Below, piece after piece: positions 29,899 through 39,990 of a DNA stretch of 60,000 nt; positions within the stretch are counted from its first letter, which is position 1, and each line of letters opens with the position of its first letter. The notes beneath the pieces were generated by a model, which worked only from the letters and a program-made list of their open reading frames with translations, ran no database searches and had not been told where the DNA came from. A program made the translations under genes and the position numbers. Source of the DNA: Symsagittifera roscoffensis (lineage: Eukaryota > Xenacoelomorpha > Acoela > Convolutidae); assembly GCF_963678635.1 (NCBI RefSeq), contig NC_087063.1, positions 55,395,504-55,455,503 of the forward strand, read 5' to 3'.

Positions 29899-31690
29899 GT
29901 GTCGGAGACTGTGTCGATAGATGAACCCACCGGTGGATACATGGAGATGTTAGAATACCGAAACTCGGCTAGAGGGTATATGATGGCCCTGGAAGATGAA
30001 AAAGCCATGGAGGGTTATCTGGAAACGATGTTGCAAGGCACCACCCTCAAGCAGAAGGCGTACGGGACTTTAGCGTCGTCTGACATACAGGCAGAAACAA
30101 TGGAGCAGTTGGTGAGCCTTCCATGGAAAGCAGTAGTATTAAGGTATTTCGAAGAAGAAATGAGGACTACGCCAAGAATACATGCTCTCGTGGCAGTACC
30201 TTACGTAAGGACAGAGTTACAACTCAGGTTCGCCTGGTGCATGATGGGACTGACTCGCGAAGAGTATGATTCAGAAGAAAGGAAGTGATCGAAAGAAGAG
30301 AAGGTTTTCCTTATGACGAACCTGAGGGATCTGATAGTCCAGGAGGGAGCAGCAGTAGCGTGTGCGAAGCGGAGAGACGCTCTCTGTTTCATTCGATTCC
30401 TGATAGAGCAGATTTCAGTACCTGCATTAAACACCTGTGTTAAAATGTTGAGGGAAGGCGATGAGCGAGCAAAAGCCTTATTCTTGCTAGCACTGCTGGA
30501 TATGCAGCAAAGTAAACCGATGAGGGTGAACATGAAAGAACCCGAGGAATTAGAACCCATGAGAAAGATAGACGAAATCAGGAGATTTTCAAACAAGGAG
30601 CTGAGACTCGCTAAAAAATCTATGGGAGCATTGCCGAAATTCAGTGAATACTGTGGACCGATCAAGAAGAAATCGTATAGCTACGTATCCGGGATCATAG
30701 GGACCCTTTCCTGAGTGAAGACATACGCGATTGCTTCTTCGATTACGAGCAGGCGGTGTTGCTAAGATTCTGGACGTCCAGAATTGTAAAGATTAAGAGC
30801 GTTAACAATCCACAGGCCAAACTGGGACTGGTCTTGGAAGAAGAGGTGACTGCACCTTCAGTACCAAAAACCGACAAAAGAGTGGAGTTTGGGTTGGGAT
30901 TCTCAGATGAATTACTGAGAACGAGCTTGATGGCAGTGTGGGAATTGATGAGGCCATCATGGTGTCCTAGTCCCAACGCTGACTCAATATTGCGAGCGAC
31001 ACAAGACGTGCAGAGGGAACTGAATGCAGACTGTAACCTGCGTGACCTCAACATCATATATAATGTGATGATAACGGCCTCTAAGAGCAACGGAGAAGAT
31101 AAAGTGGAGTTGCCTGGCTGGGGACCAGAAGACTGGGTCAAACCTGGTAGTTGTCTGGCGGAAGTCTGTGGACTGGAGGGTCACGTTTGTGGAGGTCTGG
31201 ACTGTGTGAAGACTCTGGAGAAACAACACAAGCAATTGACGGTATTGTTTGGAAACGTAGTGATGAAAGCAAGAACAGAAACGGAACTGATAGCAGATTG
31301 CCATGGAGGAACTGATGTGAATCTAGTGACTGCGCTAGGATTCTACAGCATGTTTGGTTCTTTAGAGTCACTATTGAATCTAGAACAGAAACATGGGTCA
31401 CAGCCATCAGTGTAGAAGTATTCCCAGGAGTTCTGCAGACTGAGCAGAAACACATAGGAAAATGGAGGGAGGCAATCGAGACGGAAATGAACATTAGACA
31501 CAGTGAGACTTATTGTAGACCATCAGGAGCACGATATTTGGTGGGTTCAACATTGGCTCCAATGTGCAAGAGCAGATACTCTGTACATTTCGTAGCTGTG
31601 GACGTAAAGAGTACGAGAACGATCGTGGATCAAGCCTTCTCAGTGCCGAAGTGTGTGAGACTGGCAAGAATGTCCGAGAAGTCTTACGAG
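29899..31690 (+). pseudogene. Module A: first copy of a tandem paralogous domain with CX4CX4HXCX4C signature
   Basis: Three open pieces (29,899-30,288; 30,313-30,714; 30,756-31,415) and the start of the frame at 31,487 together form one module that is paralogous to module B. Shared landmarks in order: a QLxFAWxxxGxxxExxxS-type helix, RRxDAxCFxR, IDEIRRFxNxxxxxxK, YxYVSGxxG, LLxFWTxxIxxI, VWxLxRPSWCPxPxA (30,940-30,975), the Cys/His cluster CLAEVCGLEGHVCGGLDC (31,152-31,205), TxVNLxTALGFxS (31,310-31,350), and VDQAFSVPKCVRLARMS near 31,628-31,678. The Cys/His spacing is the same in module B, suggesting zinc binding. I recognise no known family. Frameshifts near 30,290, 30,715 and 31,416 break the frame here. 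Confidence 0.6.
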
Positions 31691-31699
31691 TTGCTACGA

Positions 31700-33283
31700 T
31701 GGAAGACAGCAGCCTACAAGAGTAGCTACGAGCCGAGGAAACTGCTCGACGTAGAAAAAGAGATGGAGATCCCCACCAGCTCAACAACGGAAGAAGACTT
31801 CAAGCCTCAGAGGATAAAAAGGAAGCGAGGTTCGACGAGCGGGCAGACCTGGGAATTGGACGTCGGCAAAGAATGGGTCTCGAATGAAGACCAGGCTACT
31901 GGGAAGCAAGTGACTAGCGATCCTCTTGAGAAAAATAAAACGAGGAACACCTCCCGACCGTGGTGGGTGGCCCTGGAAACATTGCAGGAATTGGAAGACT
32001 GCCTGAAGAAGCTCGACAGTGGAGTGTCACGAAAACGACGCAACTGGACTACCCAGCAGAAGGCTGGTATCAATAAATTGGAATTGGGGAGCCAACTGAA
32101 GAGAACTTGGCAGAACTTGTTAAAAGATCATTTTGAAGAAGCGATGAGAACATCCTCATCGGCATCGCCGTTGATGGCGAATCCCTTTATTAGGACCGCA
32201 GGACAACTGATGTTCGCGTGGAGCCTGTTGGGGATAGAGTTAGAGACACTGACTTCGTACGACAAGTTGAAGTTGGGAGGCAAGAATCTAGAGGTATATC
32301 GAATGCTGATGCAGCACGTTGCTAGGGACAACTCAGGCTTGAGTCTGGCAAGGAGGAAAGATGCTACCTGTTTCTTGAGATGGACAATGTCGATGATGAC
32401 TGACAGTACCATCCTAGCATGTCACCAGAGAGCAATTGGAAGCAAGACGCTGGAAAGGAGAGTCTCCACAGTCATCTTGAATGTGTACCAGAGTACTGGG
32501 ATAGAAAAGGAGGATGGTTCTAGGCAATCTCTAGAGAGCCACAGGAAGTTAGATGAGATACGGAGATTCTACAACCAGAAGTTTGAGGAGAAACACGACG
32601 TTCACCGTAACTTGGCTTCGTCAGGAGAGTACTTGAAACCCAACAAAAAGGGAGAGTACCAGTATGTGTCTGGAGTGATGGGGATGGCATACAACCCTTT
32701 CTTGGACTTAGAAGCTGGAGGTGCCCACAGGAAATATGAGGTGGCGGAGCTGCTGAAGTTCTGGACAGAGAAGATAATGGAGATAGACACTGTGGAGAGA
32801 GAGAGACCTAGCCTAGGTTTGATTCTCGAGAGAACACCGAAAGTAATAAGTGTGCCACGCTCAAGTAAAAGAGTAGAACTAAAAATGGGTAACGGGAACG
32901 GCATGTTGACCACGAATCTGGGAGTGGTGTGGAAATTGCTCAGGCCCTCCTGGTGTCCACATCCCCATGCGAGCCTGATCGAGGAAGTCACTGAGCGAGT
33001 GAGATTAGCGCCGACAGAGGATGAAGATTTGGCGACCTTGAGTATAGTACATAGACTGATCTTGCCTTATGTAAAGGAGTCAAGCGAGATGACGAGTGGA
33101 ACAGGGTCGGTAAAGAAGATGAAGGCGGGCAGTTGTCTTGACTCGACGTGTGGGAATAGCGAGCACACCTGCGATGGACGATCATGCGTCAGGATACAGT
33201 CTTTCCAGAAAGAAGACCTAGTCACCTGGTTTGAAGACATTACCGAAAGGGAGAAAAGTGTCCACATCCCCATGCGAGCCTGA
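31700..33283 (+). CDS. Module B: second copy of the tandem domain, long open part
   Basis: The open frame runs from 31,487; its first part is the tail of module A, and module B proper starts after a charged linker near 31,950. It carries the same landmarks as module A: QLMFAWSLLGIELE, RRKDATCFLRW, LDEIRRFYNQKF, YQYVSGVMG, LLKFWTEKIMEI, LLRPSWCPHPHA, and the cluster CLDSTCGNSEHTCDGRSC (33,134-33,187), spacing CX4CX4HXCX4C. A Cys/His cluster with this spacing may bind zinc; no known family was recognised. A separate copy at 2,195-4,795 keeps most of these blocks. The frame is lost because a 305-bp tandem duplication begins at 33,258; 305 is not a multiple of three. Confidence 0.6.
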   Translation, partial: WKTAAYKSSYEPRKLLDVEKEMEIPTSSTTEEDFKPQRIKRKRGSTSGQTWELDVGKEWVSNEDQATGKQVTSDPLEKNKTRNTSRPWWVALETLQELEDCLKKLDSGVSRKRRNWTTQQKAGINKLELGSQLKRTWQNLLKDHFEEAMRTSSSASPLMANPFIRTAGQLMFAWSLLGIELETLTSYDKLKLGGKNLEVYRMLMQHVARDNSGLSLARRKDATCFLRWTMSMMTDSTILACHQRAIGSKTLERRVSTVILNVYQSTGIEKEDGSRQSLESHRKLDEIRRFYNQKFEEKHDVHRNLASSGEYLKPNKKGEYQYVSGVMGMAYNPFLDLEAGGAHRKYEVAELLKFWTEKIMEIDTVERERPSLGLILERTPKVISVPRSSKRVELKMGNGNGMLTTNLGVVWKLLRPSWCPHPHASLIEEVTERVRLAPTEDEDLATLSIVHRLILPYVKESSEMTSGTGSVKKMKAGSCLDSTCGNSEHTCDGRSCVRIQSFQKEDLVTWFEDITEREKSVHIPMRA

Positions 33284-33562
33284 TCGAGGAAGTCACTGAG
33301 CGAGTGAGATTAGCGCCGACAGAGGATGAAGATTTGGCGACCTTGAGTATAGTACATAGACTGATCTTGCCTTATGTGAAGGAGTCAAGCGAGATGACGA
33401 GTGGAACAGGGTCGGTAAAGAAGATGGAGCCGGGGAGTTGTCTTGACTCGACGTGTGGGAATAGCGAGCACACCTGCGATGGACGATCATGCGTCAGGAT
33501 ACAGTCTTTCCAGAAAGAAGACCTAGTCACCTGGTTTGAAAACATTACCGAAAGGGAGAAAA
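32953..33562 (+). repeat. 305-bp tandem duplication breaking the frame
   Basis: Unit 1 is 32,953-33,257 and unit 2 is 33,258-33,562. Each opens GTGTCCACATCCCCATGCGA and ends in CGAAAGGGAGAAAA. They differ at only a few bases, so the event is recent relative to the rest of the decay. The unit includes the whole Cys/His cluster, which therefore occurs twice (33,134-33,187 and 33,439-33,492). Confidence 0.92.
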
Positions 33563-33906
33563 GTGAGATACAGATAGTGGCTGAGTGTTACGCGAGTACC
33601 ACGGTGAACCTAGCAACAGCTCTGGGATTCTTCTCAAGAATGTGTAGTCTCCAGTCACTGGAGAGGCTAGAGTCAGAACACCACTTGGTGACCGCGTTGA
33701 GCGTGGAGTCATGGCCCGGAGCGTTGCAAGTGACCCAGAAACACATCAAGAGTTGGAAGGTTGGACTCGAAGCGGAGATGGGATTTCCCATGAGCGAAGC
33801 CTATGGTCTGCCTCTAAATGCGAAGTCCCTAGTGGGGTCAGTGATGGCCAACCTATGTGGCAGCCACTATCCATTACACATGGCGATGGTAGAAGTGTCC
33901 AGTTAG
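33304..33906 (+). pseudogene. Module B continued after the duplication
   Basis: After the duplicated unit the frame continues with ECYASTTVNLATALGFFSRM and a Leu/Glu-rich helix, equivalent to the end of module A, and reaches a single TAG at 33,904-33,906. The frame is open again directly after that stop, so the TAG is likely a point mutation. Confidence 0.6.
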
Positions 33907-33912
33907 TGGGTA

Positions 33913-35007
33913 TTGATAGACAAAGCCTTCTCAGTGCCGAAATGTGTAAGACTGGCTCGGATGTCACATCATTCACACAAGCTGTTGAGGAAAATCCGAG
34001 GAACAGTGCCGAAAGAACAAAGGCACGACTTGAGTGAAATCTGGGGTGAAGAACCTCTAGGCTTGGAGAGCGAAAATACAAGTGACCACGAGAGACAAAA
34101 CGTGATTGGGAAACCCATGGTAGGTGCTCCAAACTTGGAAGAAGTCGACGTGATACACGAGAAGATGATGGAACTTGAGCCTCTCCTAGAAGCCTCGGGA
34201 GAACGCAATCTTAGGAGCATCGACCTCACACACGGGGATTGTCCATGCCACTGTCTGGCGCAGACAGTGTGGTACCCAGACCACGCCAATCTCTGCCTGA
34301 TCAGGTCGTTGGGACTACCCGAGCATCAACAAAAAGTGACGATCTTGGTGGTGAGCACAACGCTGGCTCTTCGATGTATGGAAGAAAACATAGCAAAGTA
34401 TCGGGAATCGAAGACGCCAACAGCAGAGTCGATTCACGCGATAGATTACAGCAGGAGACTTGAGTTGTTCGAGACCGCATGCAAGGTATTCGCCATACCA
34501 ATGGAAGTCAGACACATGTGGAGCCGCTTGAGATTCTTTCCTTGGTTTCGCGCGACGTTAATTTCCTGGTTATATGTGGTGACGAAGGATCACATGAGGA
34601 AACATCAAAAGGAATATCGACAATTCCAGGCCGAGATAGGACCAGATGCCTTCAATAGACCTCTGCTGACCCATCGAAATGCGATCACGACGGGGTGGAA
34701 ATGAGTGGGTAGAGTATCCAGAGACAACACTAGAGCGAGGGAGTCGATACTGGAGGAGGACCTGGCGAAGAATGTAAGCGTGAGTCTTCACAATTCCTTC
34801 TGTTTGAACCGGAAGTCGAAGGTGAAGAGCATACCGAATCAAGCGAAGAGATTGCAAGAGCAAAGGGAGTGGATGCGATCCTATGAACAGCTGAAGGCTT
34901 GGGAGGAGATTGTGATCAGCTCCGATGACAAAGAGGCACTATTGAAACAGATCACAGTGTCAAATATATCTGGGTCGGGTACCTCGAGGGCGAAGAACAC
35001 GAGGTGA
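33913..35007 (+). pseudogene. C-terminal part of the second ORF region
   Basis: Same frame as the preceding piece, with one further stop (TGA 34,702-34,704) before the end at 35,005-35,007. It starts with IDKAFSVPKCVRLARMS, the same phrase that follows module A, so each module ends alike. Next are a Cys/His-rich phrase (LTHGDCPCHCLAQTVWYPDH, about 34,222-34,281), a helical region with AIDYSRRLELFETACKVF, and a C-terminal EQREWMRSYEQLKAWEEIVI helix. The copy at 3,890-4,795 keeps all of these. No family is recognised. The 3' non-coding end begins at once after the stop. Confidence 0.6.
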
Positions 35008-35937
35008 GCCGGTGGCTCAAAAGGAAAAATCTAGAGTCTTGAGTCTTGAGAGGGAGGGGGCTCGAGGGTGAACTCGGATGATATCTGGGTTCACGAAAAA
35101 GAAATTTTAACAAATGAGATATTGTTATTAATATGCTAGATCTATTATATAAATCAAAATGCTGCATGACAATTTCCTGATTGAATAGGACAAAAGAAAT
35201 TTTAAATTACCAGCTTAAAAAGCGAGAATTCATGGGTGCAGGTGTGTGCAGATTTTGATTGCTGTTTAGCGATAGTGTGAAAATTTTATATGGTTGTGAA
35301 TTTTGGAAGGTAGATAAACTTAAGTCTGCTGCAAACTTCTGTAAATGACCACTGGCGCTGTATCTTGAGTGACACTCGGGCTTCTGGGGATTTACTGACA
35401 GAGACAGCACGCGATGAGGACATCGATCTTGAGTCCGGGGAGTATGTGCCAGTCGGTCATATCTGGAAGTTTGACCTTGAGGGACACGAAAATACGTAAT
35501 TTTGGAGTGAAGTTTTAATTTTCAAAATTTCGAATGGAGCCTGTCATGCTCAGTTTTCTCGCACCAACTGAAAACACAAAGTGAAAAATCAGAACGACCG
35601 AATTTGCAATTGCGGGAAAACACTTAAGAAAACAGCAGGAAATTGCTATTCGTAATTTCCAGATACAAAATAATACACGAGTAGAGCCGTCTTGTCCTGA
35701 AATAGGAAGAGAGATAATCACGAGAAGAGAGAATAACCATTCGAACCGAACCAGAGTCAACCTTCAACGGAAAGGTGGACAGCTTGAGTGTCCCAATGGT
35801 TCAGACAAAAACTCCAATTCTAGAGTCAAAACTTATTTCTGTTATCAAAACTGATTAGTATTGAACTTATCTAGTTATCTTATTTAATTCTCGAGTTGCT
35901 TATCAATTTAATTACTCCCTGTGCTTGAGTGCATCAA
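35008..35937 (+). repeat. 3' non-coding/LTR-like region of the giant element, left of the hAT insertion
   Basis: Matches 4,796-5,690 of the first copy. It holds a TATA-like ATTATATAAATCAAAATGCTGCATGAC-type segment (TATATAA near 35,148) that is conserved in the other copy (ATATATAAATCAAATTACTGCATGAC near 4,928). Further shared blocks are TGTAAATGACCACTG and ACATCGATCTTG. The region ends at the hAT target site 35,938-35,945. Confidence 0.65.
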
Positions 35938-35945
35938 CATGTGAG
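35938..35945. repeat. Left target site duplication of the hAT
   Basis: CATGTGAG, identical to 38,760-38,767. Confidence 0.9.
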
Positions 35946-36219
35946 CAGGCATTTCGGGTTCGGGTTCGGGTTTTCGGGTATCGGGTCGGGTTTTCGGGTT
36001 TTGAGACAAATTTCGGGTTTCGGGTCGGGTTTCGGGTTCAACAAATTTTCGGGTTCGGGTTCGGGTTCGGTTATTCAATTATGTCGGATTTCTAAAACCC
36101 GACTTTTGTTTGCTGTTTTCGGTTTCGACAAAAACTTTCCCAATGTTTCTTTCGTTTGAGGTTTTTTACTTTTTTAATTTTTATTTCTATTTCATTTCTG
36201 AACGCGATTGCATTGTACG

Positions 36220-37908
36220 ATGAAGGAAGAGTGGCGGATATTTGAAACCAAAAATCCAAAGTTGAAAGACAAGTTTCTGTGCGGTTTCATTGACAAGAAG
36301 AAAACAGAAGCGCGGAAGTGCGTTCGTTGCAAAAGTGTATTTTCATGTAAAAAGATCAATACGTCAGCTATTGAAAGGCACATTAGCAGCTGCACTTCCA
36401 CCGAGTCGGAAGATGTAAATCAAATTTCCATAAGAAAATTTCTGAACTCGAATACTGAAAAGTTTACTTTCCATTCCCAATTCGTATATCTTGACAATGT
36501 GTCAGTAACAAAAGTTAGCAGTTCCCCTCGCTTCAAGAAACTGTTTCAAAAGTCTGGCCTAGCTGTACCAACTTATGATGATCTCAATCGGACACTTAAT
36601 GCCAAATACTTCGAGCGCATAGATCTCATTAAGAAATTACTAGAGGGGGAAAGAGAAGTTAGTCTTGGCTCTAGACAAATGGACGAACAATCATCACGAA
36701 AAATTTATTGGTGTCTATGTGTATCAAAAAGGCAAGAGCATTTTTCTTGGATTAATTAATTACGATTTTTCATGTGGCGCAAAGGAGATGAAAAAATATA
36801 CAAAAGAACTCCTCGCCAAGTTTGGCATCGCAAAAGAAAGACTCGCATGTGTGATGTTCGACTGTGGTTCGGACATGGTCAAGTTTTGCCGTATAATGAA
36901 GCTGGCTCATGTGCCTTGCCTGGCACATGTAATCAATCTGATTGCAATCTGAAAAATGCCAGTTTGATTCATGATGATGCTATTGAAACCGACAATGAAG
37001 TTGCTATTCAAACGGATGAAGAGATAGTGATTCAGAATGAAGATAGCAACAACGAGAACGACACCGACGAGGCCGATGAAGACTTCGACACATTGAATAC
37101 CCGTAGCATCGAACCGGTTGATTTTTCCAATTTTGTGAATGAAATACGACAAGCTGTAAAAGACATCCGCACACCCAACAATAAGGCAACCTTCATGTTT
37201 ATGCAAAAACAGTTCCAGAAATCAGAACTAGATGTTGTCCTTGACAACGAAACACGATGGAACTCCACTTCCTTGATGCTAGAACGTTTTCTCAAACTTC
37301 GCGGGTCAGTGGAAAAGTTTTACCACGAACGACGTTTTGATTGGCAACATTTAGACTGTTTAGTTAAGGTGTTGAAAACATTTTACGAAGTAACACTAGA
37401 GCTGCAAAAGAAAGAAATACCGAAGGACTTTGACTTCTATCTCAAGACCGTCGAATATGTGCGAACATTTGTCGAACGTGAAAGTGGTTTGGAGATGGTC
37501 CGTGATGACATGTTACAACTACTTGACAAATGGTGTGGTTCCAAAAACGCAGTTGTCCAGGCGTTTAACAAACGCGGTAAATTATACAAGCGGTTGGCGA
37601 AAGAAATTGATGACAATATTGAAAACTTGCTACAGACCGAGCATACTTATGCAACGCCAACTTCTTTCAAAGACTTCTTACAACTTGAAAGGGCAGTTGG
37701 ACCAAAAGAGGAACAAATACGAAGAACATTGAGACAAATTCCCGCAACAAATTCTGACATTGAGAGAGCGTTCAGTTATGCAAAGTACTTGAAGAAGGAT
37801 ATTCAATCGCGACTTAAGACGGAGAATTTTACACGCAACGTGTTCTTGAAACTCACCGATTTCATAACGTTCCCATTTCATAATAATACAGCTTTATATT
37901 TCCGTTGA
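36220..37908 (+). pseudogene. hAT transposase, broken by two frameshifts
   Basis: The ATG at 36,220 opens a frame with a BED-type zinc finger (KCVRCKSVFSCKKI ... ERHISSC, about 36,316-36,395). Near 36,665-36,760 the reading passes to a second frame (36,665-36,952) with the RNase H-like core motifs MFDCGSDMVKF and HVPCLAHVINLIA. From about 36,953 it returns to the first frame, giving an acidic insertion, then DNETRWNSTSLMLERF (the hAT RW motif near 37,240-37,290) and at 37,730-37,860 the C-terminal dimerisation motif (IPATNSDIERAFSYAKY). The stop is at 37,906-37,908. About 560 residues would be typical to short for the superfamily. The acidic insertion may include lost coding. The protein would act on its own ends, but this copy is inactive. 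Confidence 0.88.
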
Positions 37909-38201
37909 ACTTTTTTGTTTTCTATATACATTCCCATTTTAATACACATTTATTGCATAAATATTATTTTTACAGCTATTTTTATTGTTCACTGTAAGAG
38001 AAAGTTACACTCTAAAAACGCATTAAATTTATTGCGTCAACGTTCATACCATTTAATCTACCTGAAAATCGGGCTTGTCGGGTATCGGGTCGGGTAATCG
38101 GGTTTTGAGATCTTTTTCGGGTTTCGGGCCGGGTTTCGGGTTTGAAATGAATGTCGGGTTCGGGTTCGGGTTTGAAGAAACCGTCGGGTTCGGGTTTTAG
38201 C

Positions 38202-38698
38202 CAGGCATTTCGGGTTCGGGTTTTCGGGTATCGGGTCGGGTTTTCGGGTTTTGAGACAAATTTCGGGTTTCGGGTCGGGTTTCGGGTTCAACAAATTTTC
38301 GGGTTCGGGTTCGGGTATTCAATTATGTCGGATTTCTAAAACCCGACTTTTGTTTGCTGTTTTCGGTTTCGACAAAAACTTTCCCAATTTTTCTTTAAAT
38401 ATTGTTTTTACAGATATTTTTATTGTTCACTGTAAGAGAAAGTTACACTCTAAAAACGCATCAAATTTATTGCGTCATTGTTCATACCATTTAATCTACC
38501 TGAAAATCGGGCATGTCGGGTATCGGGTCGGGTAATCGGGTTTTGAGATCTTTTTCAGGTTTCGGGCCGGGTTTCGGGTTTGAAATGAATGTCGGGTTCG
38601 GGTTCGGGTTCGGGTTTGAAGAAACCGTCGGGTTCGGGTTTTAGCTTATCGGGTAATCGGGTTTCGGGTTTGAAAAATGTCGGGTCCCGAAATGCCTG
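38202..38698. mobile_element. Nested 497-bp non-autonomous hAT derivative with 8-bp target duplication
   Basis: It has the same ends as the surrounding hAT (CAGGCATTTCGGG ... CCCGAAATGCCTG) and consists of the left terminal part (like 35,946-36,165) joined to the right terminal part (like 37,965 onwards), with the transposase deleted. It is flanked by GTTTTAGC at 38,194-38,201 and 38,699-38,706. It sits in the right subterminal repeats of the full-length copy. Confidence 0.92.
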
Positions 38699-38759
38699 GT
38701 TTTAGCTTATCGGGTAATCGGGTTTCGGGTTTGAAAAATGTCGGGTCCCGAAATGCCTG

Positions 38760-38767
38760 CATGTGAG
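38760..38767. repeat. Right target site duplication of the hAT
   Basis: CATGTGAG, identical to 35,938-35,945. Confidence 0.9.
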
Positions 38768-39165
38768 TCCCTAATTTAATTTTCTCGAGTGTGTTTTATG
38801 ATTGTTAAGTTGGGATAAGGCGAGTTTTAGGTTGATCCATCTGAAATGGATCAAAGTTCCACTGTCCAATAAAAAGTAACTTAACGGATTGTTCCGACCC
38901 TGTTTTTAACGGCGTTCGTGTATTTTGGGTATTTCGAGACCTAAGTATGGGGACGTTCTTATTTACTAGAGTGGGGGGATATTTTGGTAGTAGCCTTTAA
39001 GCTGTAACGGGTTCTAGTCTCATGTCGCAAGCGAACCGAATTGGCTCCGACCGTTCTTGAGGTAGAAAAACACAAGAGATAGTGTCCCTGACTCTTGAGC
39101 CAATGGTTATAGGGCCTATTTTTCTTAAGCCTCATATGTGACCGAAGTAGGCGACTGTTGTAGAC
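38768..39165 (+). repeat. 3' end of the giant element, right of the hAT insertion
   Basis: Matches 5,690-6,075. It holds the hairpin TGATCCAT (38,833-38,840) with ATGGATCA (38,846-38,853), an AATAAA at 38,868-38,873, the blocks CCCTGTTTTTAACGGCGTT, GTATTTCGAGACCT, CCGAATTGGCTCCGACCG and ATAGTGTCCCTGACTC, and an end near AGTAGGCGACTGT. Just beyond it a TTTTGTAGAC unit is repeated (39,161-39,185). Confidence 0.65.
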
Positions 39166-39427
39166 TTTTGTAGACTTTTGTAGACTCATAATTGGAGTGC
39201 ATCGCTTAAGAATGTATGTAAACTTAAATGTTTACTCGTTCAGTTTTTCCCAGTAGCGTTATCGTTCAGATTTTTGCTTGTGTATACGAAGTGCGACTTC
39301 GCCTCTGTGTTTAAAACTTGCGTTTATCTGTAATACATTCTGAAGATGTGTGATGATGTTTAACCTGTTCAATTATGACTCGGATTTAAGAAAAGGATAT
39401 CAATGCTTGAACATTTTCTTCAATTAA

Positions 39428-39990
39428 GATATCATCAGAACAACTGACAGAAAAAACAGCAAACATCGTGAACAAAAAAACCATTCGGATTCAAGTTATT
39501 ATTCAAATTATAACTGTGATTCCGAGGACGAGATTGTGCTGGATGGTCATGGGCAGCTGTACGTCAATGGTTGAAGCAGGTCTAAGCAGGTTGATTCGCC
39601 ACCGTGACTCCAGAAACAAGTTGGGAAAAATGCGTACCTCTGTGGTGCTATCAGTTATTACAGAACAATTCACGTGACGCCAAAAATTGAGGCTAGTTTT
39701 GAAAGAGACCCTGGTAATAACTGCGAACTGAATGCGATTAAAGCGATGTGCCCGGTGTTTTAATTCGAACATCTTAGAAGAGAGTTGGCGGAGATTATGG
39801 CGCCTTACCTAGTCATAATTACGTTTGAAAGAAAGTTTTGAAGCACTATTGCAGTGTTTAAAACAATTTCCCCTGATTGACAGATTTTCTTGCTTTGACA
39901 AACTGAACTGTGTTCGTGGAATAATCTGCTCGAAGGATTTCGTTAACGAGGTATCGAACGATGCTAATGGCTCGAAAGTGCCGAGACACG
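39428..39990 (+). pseudogene. Coding-like stretch, possibly exons of a broken or intron-containing host gene
   Basis: I do not recognise the protein. One frame opens at 39,428 and gives a hydrophilic stretch ending NCDSEDEIVLDGHGQLYVNG near 39,556. A different frame from about 39,610 gives KNAYLCGAISYYRTIHVTP and onwards to a stop near 39,763. From 39,825 a frame with FEALLQCLKQFPLIDRFSCF and SKDFVNEVSNDANGS reaches a good splice donor (ACG|GTAAAGT, 39,990/39,991). The composition is protein-like in each piece, unlike the AT-rich surroundings, but no donor or acceptor clearly joins the first two, so it may be a pseudogene with indels or a remnant of another mobile element. Confidence 0.35.

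Larger units (their letters stand above)
35946..38759. mobile_element. hAT DNA transposon, 2,814 bp, 8-bp target duplication
   Basis: The element begins CAGGCATTTCGGGTTCGGGT and ends TCCCGAAATGCCTG, giving a 13-bp terminal inverted repeat (CAGGCATTTCGGG). It is flanked by the perfect direct repeat CATGTGAG at 35,938-35,945 and 38,760-38,767, the 8-bp duplication expected for hAT. Removing it restores continuity with the 3' end of the giant element as seen in the other copy at 5,690-5,700, so the insertion came after that element was in place. Both subterminal regions are packed with CGGGTT and CGGGTTT units. A relative is nested at 38,202-38,698. The transposase is broken. Confidence 0.93.

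Noticed and set aside
35946-38759. GGGTTCGGG-rich sequence as an interstitial telomere
   Set aside because: The arrays lie inside a transposon bounded by inverted repeats and an 8-bp duplication, and the unit is not a simple telomere repeat.
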